In this document: in pieces, positions 46,325-54,978 of the stretch | How positions within the stretch are numbered: the stretch's first letter is position 1 | Layout of the letters: every line of letters starts with the position of its first letter | Assembly: GCF_013409785.1 (NCBI RefSeq) | Contig: NZ_JACCBV010000001.1 | Location: 248,001-312,000, forward strand | Reading direction: 5' to 3' | Length of the DNA stretch: 64,000 nt | Source of the DNA: Microbacterium immunditiarum | GTDB lineage: Bacteria > Actinomycetota > Actinomycetes > Actinomycetales > Microbacteriaceae | Notes under the pieces: model-generated | Seen by the model: the letters and a program-made list of their open reading frames with translations, nothing else | Database searches by the model: none | Told to the model about the DNA's origin: nothing | Position numbers and translations under genes: made by a program

Positions 46325-46338
46325 CGACACTAATGTCG
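46325..46338. promoter_or_regulatory. Small palindrome before the ABC binding-protein gene
   Basis: CGACA-ctaa-TGTCG about 92 bases before the ATG. It shares TAATGT and the CGACA/TGTCG half-site with the operator-like sites of the island but does not fit their full 22-bp layout. Confidence 0.35.
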
Positions 46339-46429
46339 AAATCATGCGAATGTGTGTCAGGCTGAAGGTGCGGCCGGTGGCCGAGCCAGACACCCGAGCT
46401 GGCGACAACGATGTCACGAAAGGTTCGAT

Positions 46430-47728
46430 ATGCCACAGCACACAGCATCCCGACCTCGCCGATGGTCGCTCCTTGCGGCGCCTGTCGCCGGTGTCCTCCT
46501 CCTTGCCGGCTGCTCCGCGAGCAACGACGACGGCGGCAGCACCGGAGAGCCGGAGGACACGAGCGTCGGCTTCAGCCTCATGGTCGCCCAAGCCAACGAT
46601 CAGGACGACTACTGGGCGGAGACCGCCGCCAAGTACACCGAGCAGACCGGCGTCGAGATCGAGGTCATCCCCTACCCCTCCGAGGCTTACAACACCCAGG
46701 TCACGACTCAGCTGCAGGCCGGCAACGCCGCCGACATGATGGTGCTGGCTCCCGGCACGGGTCAGCCGATCTCGGTCGTCAACCTCGCCGAGGCCGGATT
46801 CCTCGAGCCGCTCGACGAGACCTCGGCGGGCATGATTCCGCCCGGCACCGAGAACGAGTACACCGTCGACGGCAAGGTCTACGCCCAGCCGGCCGCGCTC
46901 GTCCCCGTGGGCCTCATCTACAACGGCGCCGGCGGCGAAGAGGTCGGCATCGACGAGTACCCCGCCGCCTTCGAGGAGCTTCTCGAGGATTGCACGTCGG
47001 CCCGGAGCGGCGGCAAGACGTTCACGGTGCTGGCCGGCGCCGTGCCGTTCAACACGGGGCTGTTCTCGATGCTCGTCTCGGCTACCCGCGTCTATGCGGA
47101 CGACCCGGACTGGAACGACCAGCGCGCGGCAGGAGAGGTCACCTTCGCCGACAGCGGCTGGCGCGATGTTCTCGAGGACATCATCGAGATGAAGGACGGC
47201 GGCTGCTTCCAGGACGGCGTCGAGGGGGGCACGTTCGACACGATCACGCAGAACATCGGCGGCCAGCTGTCGCTGACGGCTGCGGTCCCCGGCTCGGCGG
47301 CCGCGTCGATCAGCGCCGGCACGGGTCTCGACCTGAACGTCCAGGCTTTCCCGCCCGCCGACGGCGGCAAGCCCTACACGCTCGCCTCGGCCAACTACGC
47401 ATGGGCGATCAACGCGGCATCCGACGATGACGTCAAGGCCTCGGCGCAGGAGTTCCTCGACTGGGTCGCCCAGCCTGAAGAGGCACAGGCGTTCGCCGAC
47501 CTGTCCGGATTCGTTCCGATCTCCGGCGCCACCGCCGACAACCTGCTGCCGCAGTACGACCCGATCGGCGACCTGCTCGAGACGGGCGCCTACGCCGGCC
47601 TTCCTAACGCCAGCTGGCCCAACCCCGCCGTCTACGACGCCCTCGGCGTCGGCGTGCAGGGCCTGCTGACGGGTCAGAAGACCGTCGACCAGGTGCTCGA
47701 CGAGATGGACGCCGCGTGGGACAGCTGA
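46430..47728 (+). CDS. Carbohydrate ABC transporter substrate-binding lipoprotein (CUT1)
   Basis: Extracellular solute-binding protein of 432 residues. Signal peptide RRWSLLAAPVAGVLLLAGC with lipobox LAGC (Cys near 26). The mature part has the family-1 pattern: AAKYTEQTGVEIEVIPYP, TQLQAGNAADMMVLAPG, GKVYAQPAALVPVGLIYNG, NYAWAINAASDDDVKASAQEF and the C-terminal VDQVLDEMDAAW. GAAAGG lies five bases before the ATG. It pairs with the permeases at 41116-42913 and delivers an oligosaccharide or glycoside. Confidence 0.93.
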   Translation: MPQHTASRPRRWSLLAAPVAGVLLLAGCSASNDDGGSTGEPEDTSVGFSLMVAQANDQDDYWAETAAKYTEQTGVEIEVIPYPSEAYNTQVTTQLQAGNAADMMVLAPGTGQPISVVNLAEAGFLEPLDETSAGMIPPGTENEYTVDGKVYAQPAALVPVGLIYNGAGGEEVGIDEYPAAFEELLEDCTSARSGGKTFTVLAGAVPFNTGLFSMLVSATRVYADDPDWNDQRAAGEVTFADSGWRDVLEDIIEMKDGGCFQDGVEGGTFDTITQNIGGQLSLTAAVPGSAAASISAGTGLDLNVQAFPPADGGKPYTLASANYAWAINAASDDDVKASAQEFLDWVAQPEEAQAFADLSGFVPISGATADNLLPQYDPIGDLLETGAYAGLPNASWPNPAVYDALGVGVQGLLTGQKTVDQVLDEMDAAWDS

Positions 47729-47753
47729 TCCGCTGACTCACACGGAGGTGCGT

Positions 47754-47782
47754 GCCGCCCGGGGCTTTCAGCTCCGGGCGGC
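47754..47782 (+). terminator. Terminator-like hairpin after the binding-protein gene
   Basis: GCCGCCCGGGGCT and AGCTCCGGGCGGC form a 13-bp stem (one G-T pair) with a three-base loop, 26 bases after the stop codon. No T-run. Confidence 0.65.
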
Positions 47783-47788
47783 ATCGCG

Positions 47789-48130
47789 TTGGGCGCGAGT
47801 GACGAAGGGGAGGAGGACCTGGAGGGCACGACGGAGCGGGTGCGCCGGCTGGTCGCGGAGATGACGGATGCCGAGAAGCTCGGCCAGCTTCACATCGTCT
47901 TCCGACCGCGGTCCGGCGGAGTGACCTGGACGTTCTCGCCCATGATCGTCGTCTCCCGCGACCCGCGCTGGGGCCGGGTCGTGAAGGGCTTCGGCGAGGA
48001 CGTGCACCTCACCTCGGTCATGGGCCGGGCGATGGTGCGCGGATACCAGGGGTCCAGCCTGGCTCGCCGCACGCGATCGCCGCGACCGCGAAGCACTACG
48101 TCGCGTACAGTCAGCCCGAAGGCGGGATCC
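47789..48130 (+). pseudogene. Remnant of a GH3 beta-glucosidase gene
   Basis: Readable pieces of a family 3 glycosidase: RVRRLVAEMTDAEKLGQL, then after a deletion of about 60-80 codons TFSPMIVVSRDPRWGRVVKG and FGEDVHLTSVMGRAMVRGYQG. After a frameshift near 48055 the next frame reads PHAIAATAKHYVAYSQPEGG. The gene then stops abruptly at the 3' end of the convergent esterase gene. No ATG is present at the expected start. GH3 proteins are normally 600-850 residues, so this is a decayed fragment. Confidence 0.75.
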
Positions 48131-49022
48131 ACGTCGCGATCGCCTCGATGGTCGGGAGCGCCGTCGGGTCGGCGGGCTCGTTGATGTGGCCGTGGTCCGC
48201 GCCGACCTCGAGGTGGAGCGAGACGTCCACGCCCGCCTCGTCGAGCTGCCGTGCGAACGCCTCGCCCGATGGCCGCAGGCCGTCGCGCTCGCACACGACG
48301 ATGAGCGTCGGCGGGAATCCGTCCGCCGCGCCGAGCCCCGCGAACGCGTGCGGATCGAGCGCCGCCTCGCGCGAGCCGACGAAGTTGAGGGTCAACGCGG
48401 TGTGCGGCGAGTCCGGGTCGAGGTCGGCGGAGGCATCCGGCCCGTTCGGATGGACGACCGGATACACGAGCACGAGGCCCCCCGGGACGGGCTCGCCCGC
48501 GTCGCGAAGCCGCGCCGTCGCACCCGCCGTGAGGTTGCCGCCCGCGCTCGCGCCCCCGAGCAGGACCGACGCGCCAGGTATGCCGAACAGCTCCTCCGCC
48601 TGCGCGACGGCATGCCGCCACGCGGCGAGCACGTCGTCGGACGGCTCGGGGAAGTGCACGTCGCCGAGGCACTTGACGTAGTCGACGGCGAGTACCGGAA
48701 TGCCGCGCGCCGCGAGCTCGAGCGCGACCCAGTTCGACTCCGGCATGTCGAGGTGGCCGCCGATGAACGCGCCGCCGTGCACCCACACGAGGGCGTGACC
48801 GGATGCCGCTGCCGACCCGTCCCGGTACAGCCGAGCCGGCACCGCCCGGCCCTGCGGGCCGTCGATGCGCACGTCGGACGTCTCGACCCCCGCGAGGCGC
48901 GGGAACCGGCGCTGGAGCGACGCGGTGTCGATGTCGGGGCGGGGGTCCTCGGGCTCGCCGTGCTCGCGGAGGATGTGGATCACCTCGGGCAGCGGCAGTG
49001 CGCGGAAGTCGATGTCGGTCAC
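48111..49022 (-). CDS. Alpha/beta hydrolase (HSL-type esterase)
   Basis: Esterase of 303 residues of the bacterial hormone-sensitive lipase type. Oxyanion loop WVHGGAFIGGH near 81, nucleophile elbow LLGGASAGGN near 160, acid Asp in VVCERDGLRPSG and His in VGADHGHINEP. GTG start overlaps the stop of the fused deglycosidase-like gene (GTGA), so it belongs to that operon and may remove acyl groups from acylated glycosides. Its last eight codons read antisense through the GH3 remnant. Confidence 0.88.
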   Translation of the reverse strand: MTDIDFRALPLPEVIHILREHGEPEDPRPDIDTASLQRRFPRLAGVETSDVRIDGPQGRAVPARLYRDGSAAASGHALVWVHGGAFIGGHLDMPESNWVALELAARGIPVLAVDYVKCLGDVHFPEPSDDVLAAWRHAVAQAEELFGIPGASVLLGGASAGGNLTAGATARLRDAGEPVPGGLVLVYPVVHPNGPDASADLDPDSPHTALTLNFVGSREAALDPHAFAGLGAADGFPPTLIVVCERDGLRPSGEAFARQLDEAGVDVSLHLEVGADHGHINEPADPTALPTIEAIATWIPPSG

Positions 49023-50491
49023 GTGGCGAGGGCTCCCATCGACGCGCGGATGAGATCGTGCTGCTTGCGGACGAGGAGCAGCGGATCGACCTCGCCCAAC
49101 TCGGCGAAGGCGTGACCCTCCCACTCGCTCGACCAGTACCCGCGGTATCCGCCTTCCACGAACACCCGGACGAGCTCGGGATAATCGATCGCGGGCTCCT
49201 GTCCGGTCTCGTCGATGTCGTAGAACTTCGCGTGCACGTGGAGGATCTGCGGCATGATGTCGGCCCACTCCCGCGGGTCGACATGGCCGTGCATGTTGAA
49301 CGCGAGGTGCGCGAACGAGCCGAGGCGCGCGGGGTCGAAGTCACGGCTGTTCAGGTAGGCGATGAACTCCTGCTGACGCTCGCGCATCGGAGCATCCGTC
49401 GCCCAGATCCGCTGCAGGCGATCGACCGCCTCGTCGTCCAGCCCCGCACGGCGCACCGCACGCAGGAGCGTCGGCGACATCGCGTGCATCGTCGACGAGA
49501 AGTCCGCGACGAAGCCGAGGAGCGGCGAGTCGAGCTCGGCGTACACGTCGCGCACCTTCAGGATCTCGGGCGAGTTCGGCCCCATCGGCGCGTGGATCTC
49601 GTACGCGAGCGCGAGCTCGAGGGTCTCCGCGACCGGCAGCAGCCGGCGCAGCAGTTCAGGCTTGGCGCTCTGGATGCGCACGAGCGGGAAGCCGAGCTTC
49701 CGGGCGCCCTGCAGCATGAGCTCGCTGAACTCGAACTCCTCGTCCGGCGTCATGTCGCGGTCGCGCCGCCGCCCCATGTCGAGGTTCGCGCCGAACGAGC
49801 TCTCGTCGAAGCCGTGCCTGTCGAAGGCCGCCCGCCACTGCGCGACGAACTCGTCCGAGACCACCGGGTAGGTCGGCAGCACCTGCGACGCGACGATCTC
49901 GATTCCGGGCCCGATGCCGAGCTCCGCGACGCGATCGAGCAGGCCGTCGAAGTCGTACCACCCCGCGCGGAACTCGGCGCTCGCCGAGTACAGCGTCAGA
50001 CCGAGCTGGAACGGGTCGTCGTCCGCGGCGGGCGGCGGGGGCGCGACATCCGTCACCGTCGCGGGAGGTGGGGCATCGCGATCCGTCACCGTCAGCGTGA
50101 GCGCCTGCCGCACGAAGTTCGGCACGTACAGCCCCGGACCGCCGTCCTCGCCGGGAGCGATCTGCATGTAGGGCAGGCGGAGCTCGCCGAAGATCTCGAC
50201 GTCGTGCTGCTCGCCGAGCTCGACGGGGCGCTCGAGGCGGGCGATGAGAAGCGGATGCTGCTGCAGGAACCACAGCGTCTCGCTCTGCTCAGCGAGCTCG
50301 GCGATCGCGCACCGTCGGCCGTCGAGCTCGAACGCGAGGTCCTCGGCCGGGATCTCGACGTCGTCGACGGTGAGTCGCAGAGTCGAGACCGACGAGAGCC
50401 ACAGGCTCCGGTACCACGGGATCGTCAGCGCGAGCGCGAACCCGTCCGGGTGCGGGCGCAGGCTGTCTTCGGCGATGAGTCCGTTGGGCAT
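49019..50491 (-). CDS. Fused C-glycoside deglycosidase-like protein with Pro-rich linker, type 2
   Basis: A 490-residue fusion. Residues 1-138 equal a complete beta subunit (IPWYRSLWLSSV near 24, LRLPYMQIAPGEDGGPG near 104). A linker PPPATVTDVAPPPPAAD (141-157) joins it to a full alpha barrel with ligands Glu298 in AYEIHAP, Asp330 in FVADFSST, His420 in LHVHAKFYD and Glu456 in SSEWEGH. It looks like a joining of the genes at 34806 and 36035. AGGAG lies seven bases before the ATG. The two parts are normally separate subunits, so this should be a single-chain enzyme. Confidence 0.85.
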   Translation of the reverse strand: MPNGLIAEDSLRPHPDGFALALTIPWYRSLWLSSVSTLRLTVDDVEIPAEDLAFELDGRRCAIAELAEQSETLWFLQQHPLLIARLERPVELGEQHDVEIFGELRLPYMQIAPGEDGGPGLYVPNFVRQALTLTVTDRDAPPPATVTDVAPPPPAADDDPFQLGLTLYSASAEFRAGWYDFDGLLDRVAELGIGPGIEIVASQVLPTYPVVSDEFVAQWRAAFDRHGFDESSFGANLDMGRRRDRDMTPDEEFEFSELMLQGARKLGFPLVRIQSAKPELLRRLLPVAETLELALAYEIHAPMGPNSPEILKVRDVYAELDSPLLGFVADFSSTMHAMSPTLLRAVRRAGLDDEAVDRLQRIWATDAPMRERQQEFIAYLNSRDFDPARLGSFAHLAFNMHGHVDPREWADIMPQILHVHAKFYDIDETGQEPAIDYPELVRVFVEGGYRGYWSSEWEGHAFAELGEVDPLLLVRKQHDLIRASMGALAT

Positions 50492-50526
50492 GGTGCGGCT
50501 CCTGGCGGTCGAGGTGGGCGCCGTCG

Positions 50527-51828
50527 TCACAGGCGCGACGCGATCGAGCGCATGAGGGAGTGCTGACGGCGCACCTGCTCGATCGAGCGCCACGGGATGC
50601 GCTCGCCCTCGTACTCGCTCGAGAGGTAGCCCGTGTAGCCGGCGTCCTTGAGGGCCCGGAGGACGGGCTCCCACGGGATCTGCCGGTCTTCGAGCTTCTC
50701 GTCGATGTCGTGGAACTTCGCCTGGATGAAGACGACGTACTTCGCGATGTCGGCGATGTCGGCGGGGTCGACCGCGATGCCGTCCATGAACGCGGGGCGG
50801 CGCCCGGGGAGCTCGCCGGGCTTCAGCGGGATCGGGCGGTCCTGGAAGATGCCGGTGTCCAGCAGCAGGCCGAAGTGCTTCGTGCCGGTGCGCTCGATGA
50901 AGGCGATGTAGTCGTCGACGACCTGATGCTTGATGGGGGTCGGCGCGTGGATCTCGGGGCAGATGATGACGTCGAGGTCGGTCGCGAGCTCGAGGGAGCG
51001 CTCGACGGCCTCGTCCCACGTCGGGTGCGGGATGAGGTCGCTCGATACGACGCCGATCTTCGGCCGCACGAATCTGAACCCCAGCTGCTTCGCCAGGCGC
51101 AGGTCGCGCTGCAGGATTGCGGCGCCCTCGGCTGCGGTGAGGTCGCGCGCGTTGACGCCGCTCGAGTGCAGGCGTGTGTCGATCCACGAGCCGTAGTTCG
51201 TCGGCTCGAGCGAGTACTTCTCGAGTACCGCGAACCAGCGGTCGATCCACTCCGTCGTGGGCTCGGGATAGCGCTCGATGTGTCCCTCGCCGAGGATCTC
51301 GACACCGGTCGCCCCGACGTCGGCGACGGCGGCGAGCGCGGTCTCGAGGTCCATGACCGTGCCGAAGTCGCCCATGTAGCTGTACAGCGAGACGCCGTAC
51401 TTGAAGGGTGCGCCGTCCACCGCCGACGTGAGCGTGATGTGCCGCGACACGTCGTACTGCGACGGCTGGTGCTCCACCGGAATGTATGACATCCGCAGCC
51501 GGAGTCCGATCCCCACCTCGTGCGTGCCCTCGGGCAGCCCGCCCGGGAACGGCACCGTCACGGTCGCCGCCTCCTCGAGCGGCCATCGCACGCCATCCGA
51601 ATCCCACAGCTCCTGCAATGTGTACGTCCTGCCGGCGAACGTCCACAGCGGAACGTCGGGCCCGACCTCCACGAGGTCGCCGACGCGGACGGAGACGCCG
51701 TCGATGAGCGATGCCGCCATCCCGCGGTAGGAGGGCATGCGGAGGCGGAACTGGAATCCCGTCACCTGCCCGCCCTCGGTGACATTGCGGAAACCGGTGG
51801 ACTGGATGAGCTCCCGCTCGAGAAGCAT
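50527..51828 (-). CDS. Fused C-glycoside deglycosidase-like protein with altered metal site, type 3
   Basis: A 433-residue fusion without a long linker. The beta part (1-135) has RLRMPSYRGMAASLIDG near 28 and RLRMSYIPVEHQPSQYD near 111. The barrel starts YGVSLYSYMGDFG. Metal ligands Glu292 in CPEIHAP, Asp324 in LLLDTG and Glu405 in SSEYEGE are kept, but the usual His of HVHAKFYD is Gln369 in VFIQAKFHD, with a His four residues later. GGGAG precedes the ATG. First gene of the three-gene operon 51828-48111, behind operator-like site 2. Confidence 0.83.
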   Translation of the reverse strand: MLLERELIQSTGFRNVTEGGQVTGFQFRLRMPSYRGMAASLIDGVSVRVGDLVEVGPDVPLWTFAGRTYTLQELWDSDGVRWPLEEAATVTVPFPGGLPEGTHEVGIGLRLRMSYIPVEHQPSQYDVSRHITLTSAVDGAPFKYGVSLYSYMGDFGTVMDLETALAAVADVGATGVEILGEGHIERYPEPTTEWIDRWFAVLEKYSLEPTNYGSWIDTRLHSSGVNARDLTAAEGAAILQRDLRLAKQLGFRFVRPKIGVVSSDLIPHPTWDEAVERSLELATDLDVIICPEIHAPTPIKHQVVDDYIAFIERTGTKHFGLLLDTGIFQDRPIPLKPGELPGRRPAFMDGIAVDPADIADIAKYVVFIQAKFHDIDEKLEDRQIPWEPVLRALKDAGYTGYLSSEYEGERIPWRSIEQVRRQHSLMRSIASRL

Positions 51829-51882
51829 CGATGCTCCCTTCTCATGGCGGCGCCTTCGCGGCGATGCGTGGCGTCACTGTCG

Positions 51883-51915
51883 ACGCTAACAGCATTTGTC
51901 GCTTTCAGTCATAAG
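51883..51915 (-). promoter_or_regulatory. Operator-like site 2 and -10 box before the type 3 fusion
   Basis: Plus strand ATTTGTCG (51894-51901) through ATAAG (51911-51915). On the minus strand the site is followed by TAGCGT (51883-51888) at the same distance as the TAGCTT box of site 1. Confidence 0.5.
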
Positions 51916-52064
51916 TGGGACAGATGCGCACATTTTGAGAACGGATGCCGCGGCATTCGATTTCGTTGCGGTATCGCTGCGGGCGATGCGTCACACCGGC
52001 TGCATAGACTGCGTTGATACACTCGGCGGGAGGCCATTCCGACCCCGAAGGAACGCACACCGAC

Positions 52065-53018
52065 GTGTCCGACCAACCGCTGCTGTCCCGGCTCGACCTC
52101 AACCTGCTGGTCGCGCTGGATGCGCTGCTGACGGAGCGCAGCGTCACGCGCGCGGCGGAGCGGCTGCATCTGAGCCAGCCGGCGCTGAGCGCGTCCCTGG
52201 CGCGGCTGCGGACCCACTTCAACGACCCGATCCTCGCGCGTCGGGGCAACACCTACGAGCTCACGCCCCTCGCGCTGCGGCTGACCGAGCACACGACGAC
52301 CGCGCTGGACGCGGCCCGCCGCGTCTTCGAGAGTCAGGCGATCTGGACACCGCACGACTCGACGCGCGAGTTCTCGATCTACGGCTCGGACTACGGCTTC
52401 GCGACGATCGGCACGATGGTCTCGCGCCTCGCGGCCGAGCAGGCGCCCGGGGTGCGCCTGCGCTTCATGCTGCACAACCCGTCGATCGTCGACGACGCGG
52501 TCAACCGCCTCCGCTCCGTCGACGGCATGGTGATCCCGCACGGCCACCTCACCGACCTGCCGTACATGGACCTCTGGCGCGACGATTGGATCGTCGTGGC
52601 CTCCGAGTCGAACGAGCACATCGACGACGAGCTGACGATGGAGGTGCTCGGCCGGCTGCCCTGTCTTCACATTCCAGACGCGCACGGCGTTCACGTCGGC
52701 GGCACGCCAGCTTCAGCTGCTCGGCGTCGAGCCGCGCGTCGAGGCCGTCGTCGAGAGCTTCCTCGCGCTTCCGCACTTCATCGCGGGGACGAACCGGCTC
52801 GGGCTCCTCCAGGCCGGGCTCGCCGACTACGCGTCGAGCGTCAGCGGCATCCGGGTGCTCCAGCTCCCGTTCGACGCGACGCCCGTCGTCAACGCGCTGT
52901 GGTGGCATCCGGTTCACAACCGCGACCCCGAGCACACCTGGATGCGAGGGCTCTTCGAGCAGGCATCCGCCCTCGTGTCCGGGCGTCTCGCCCCGCCGAG
53001 GTCCGCGAACGGGCATAA
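52065..53018 (+). pseudogene. LysR-family regulator gene with a frameshift
   Basis: The first 200 codons are a good LysR protein: LDLNLLVALDALLTERSVTR, AAERLHLSQPALSASLARL (helix-turn-helix) and a normal start of the effector domain (REFSIYGSDYGFATIGTMVS). Near 52668 the frame breaks: after GRLP the correct continuation (FTFQTRTAFTSAARQLQLLG, then ALWWHPVHNRDPEHTWMRGL) lies in another frame, as if two bases were missing in CTGCCCTG-TCTTCAC. In the original frame the sequence becomes Arg/Ala-rich nonsense to the TAA at 53016. The GTG at 52065 has GAAGGA upstream. A sequencing error is possible. Confidence 0.75.
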
Positions 53019-53028
53019 CGAGAGACGG

Positions 53029-54144
53029 ATGCCCCAGGCACAGCGCATTCTCGTCGTCGGCGGCGGACCCGCCGGGCTCACGGCGGCGCTCGCGCTGACG
53101 CGCGCGGGGCACGACGTCGAGATCGCCGAGATCGAGTCGACGCTGGCCCCCGCCGGCATCGGCGTGCTGCTGCAGAACTCGCCGCTGCGAGCGCTCCACT
53201 CGCTCGGACTCGCGGAGGAGACCCTCGCGCACGGCTGGCCGCACGGACCGGTCCATCGGGCCGCGATGAACGGTCACGTCTTCGACACGGCGAACCCGCC
53301 GTCGCTCGTGCCCGGACTCCCGCCGTCGATCGGGATCTCGCGCCGTGTGCTCGCCGACATCCTCGCCCGCGCCGTCGGCCGCACCGGCGTGCGCATCAGG
53401 GTCGAGACGACGGTCGATGCGATCTCCTCCGACGCCGACGGCGCCCTCGTCCGGTTCAGCACGGGTGACAGCGATCGCTTCGACCTCGTCGTGGGCGCCG
53501 ACGGCATCAACTCGCGCGTGCGGCACCTCGTTTTCCCCGACGTCGGCGAACCCGCGTACGCGGGACAGTCGATCTGGCGGGGGCGCGCGCCGCGGCCGCG
53601 CGAGCTCAGCGAGTACTTCATGTACCACGGGCGCGGGAGCAAGGTCGGTCTCGTCGCCATCTCCGAGGAGCACCTGTACGCGTACGTCGTCGTCGACATG
53701 CCCGAGCCCGGGCACCGCCGCGGTGACCTGACCGACGAGATGCGCGCCGCCATGGCCGGATACGGCGGCTGGGTTCCCGAGATCGCCGCGACCCTCGAGC
53801 CCGGCGCCGAGCTGCGCGCGCTGAACGCGCTGCTCGTTGACGACCCGTGGTTCCGCGGTCGCGTGCTCCTGATCGGAGATGCCGCGCATGCGACGACACC
53901 CCACATCTCTTACGGCCTGGGCATCGCGGTGGAGGACGGGATCGTGCTCGCTGACGAGCTGACCCGAGCCGAGACGGTCGACGCAGCACTCTCCGCGTTC
54001 ATGGCCCGCCGGTTCGAGAGAGCGCGGATGGTCGTCGACAGCTCCCTGCAACTGTCGAAGTGGGAGCAGCATCCGCCGGAGGATATGTCGGTCTACGGCG
54101 CCCTCGTGGGGCGCACGCTCGGGGCGCTCGCCCAGCCGATCTGA
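53029..54144 (+). CDS. FAD-dependent aromatic monooxygenase
   Basis: Class A flavoprotein hydroxylase of 371 residues. ILVVGGGPAGLTAALAL near 6, GISRRVLADILARA, DG motif LVVGADGINSRVR near 160 and GD motif LLIGDAAHATTPHISYG near 285. Distinct from the hydroxylase at 23641. Divergent/adjacent to the LysR gene on the same strand, ten bases after its stop, and convergent with the pca regulator. It may feed a hydroxybenzoate into the pca genes; the substrate is not determined by sequence. Confidence 0.88.
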   Translation: MPQAQRILVVGGGPAGLTAALALTRAGHDVEIAEIESTLAPAGIGVLLQNSPLRALHSLGLAEETLAHGWPHGPVHRAAMNGHVFDTANPPSLVPGLPPSIGISRRVLADILARAVGRTGVRIRVETTVDAISSDADGALVRFSTGDSDRFDLVVGADGINSRVRHLVFPDVGEPAYAGQSIWRGRAPRPRELSEYFMYHGRGSKVGLVAISEEHLYAYVVVDMPEPGHRRGDLTDEMRAAMAGYGGWVPEIAATLEPGAELRALNALLVDDPWFRGRVLLIGDAAHATTPHISYGLGIAVEDGIVLADELTRAETVDAALSAFMARRFERARMVVDSSLQLSKWEQHPPEDMSVYGALVGRTLGALAQPI

Positions 54145-54164
54145 GGCGGGTCCGGGCTGACGCC

Positions 54165-54953
54165 CTAGACGAGCCGCAGCTCGCGCTCGATCGCCGCCGT
54201 CGTCTCGAGGAGCCTCGGGAGGTACGCCTCGAGCACGTGCTCGACGGTGTCGCGCGTCGCGCTCGTCGAGACGTTGACCGCCGCCGCGATCGAGCCGTCC
54301 CGACCGTGCACGGGCGCGGCGACCGACCGCAGCCCCGACTCGAGCTCGCCATCGACGAGCGCCCAGCCCTGGGCGCGCACGTGGGCGAGCTCCTCGCGCA
54401 GCGCGCCCGTGTCGGTCTTCGTGAGCGGGGTGAGGGATCGGCGCGCGGAGGCTTCGAGCGCGGCATCCGCTTCGTCGTCCGACAGCCCCGCGAGCAGCAC
54501 GCGCCCCATGCTCGTCGCGTACGCGGGGAACCGCGTGCCGATCGTGATGCGCACGCTCATGATGCGCCGCGTGGGCACGCGCGCGACGTACACGATGTCG
54601 GTGCCGTCGAGCACGGCTGCCGACACGCTCTCGTCGACCGCCCGCGAGAGTGCTTCGAGGTGCGGCTGCACGAGCTCGGGCAGCGTCAGCGCGGACAGGT
54701 AGCTGAACCCCAGCTCGAGCACGTGCGGGGTGAGAGCGAACGAGCGCGCGGTGCCGTTGCCGTGGGCGCGGACGTATCCGAGCGTCTCGAGCGTGCGCAG
54801 GAACCGCCGCGCCGCCGCACGCGGGATGGCGGTGCGTCGGGCGACGTCGCTGAGCGACAGTTCGGGGTGCTCCGCGTCGAAGGCGCGGATGACGGCGAGT
54901 CCGCGCGCGAGCGATTGGACGAAGTCGCCGGATGCGTCCGACGTGTCGCTCAT
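54165..54953 (-). CDS. IclR-family regulator (PcaR/PobR-like)
   Basis: Transcription factor of 262 residues. FVQSLARGLAVIRAFDAEH near 13, helix-turn-helix SLSDVARRTAIPRAAARRFL near 36 and RTLETLGYVR, then the effector domain with YLSALTLPELVQPHLEAL, YVARVPTRRIMSVRITIGTR, ATSMGRVLLAGLSDDE and GWALVDGELESGLRSVAAPV. This arrangement and the position 25 bases after pcaF fit the PcaR/PobR subgroup that controls beta-ketoadipate genes. ATG at 54953. Confidence 0.9.
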   Translation of the reverse strand: MSDTSDASGDFVQSLARGLAVIRAFDAEHPELSLSDVARRTAIPRAAARRFLRTLETLGYVRAHGNGTARSFALTPHVLELGFSYLSALTLPELVQPHLEALSRAVDESVSAAVLDGTDIVYVARVPTRRIMSVRITIGTRFPAYATSMGRVLLAGLSDDEADAALEASARRSLTPLTKTDTGALREELAHVRAQGWALVDGELESGLRSVAAPVHGRDGSIAAAVNVSTSATRDTVEHVLEAYLPRLLETTAAIERELRLV

Positions 54954-54978
54954 CGTCCTTAGACCTTCCCGCCTCGGA

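Noticed and set aside
46325..46338. Membership of the CGACA/TGTCG palindrome in the 22-bp motif family
   Set aside because: The half-site agrees but spacing and the CTTAT/ATAAG end do not, so it is listed separately.
50492..51646. Upstream extension of the fusion at 49019 into the next gene
   Set aside because: The open frame continues, but AGGAG and the beta-domain start MPNGLIAED fix the start at 50491, and the extension is antisense-like Arg-rich sequence overlapping the type 3 fusion in another frame.
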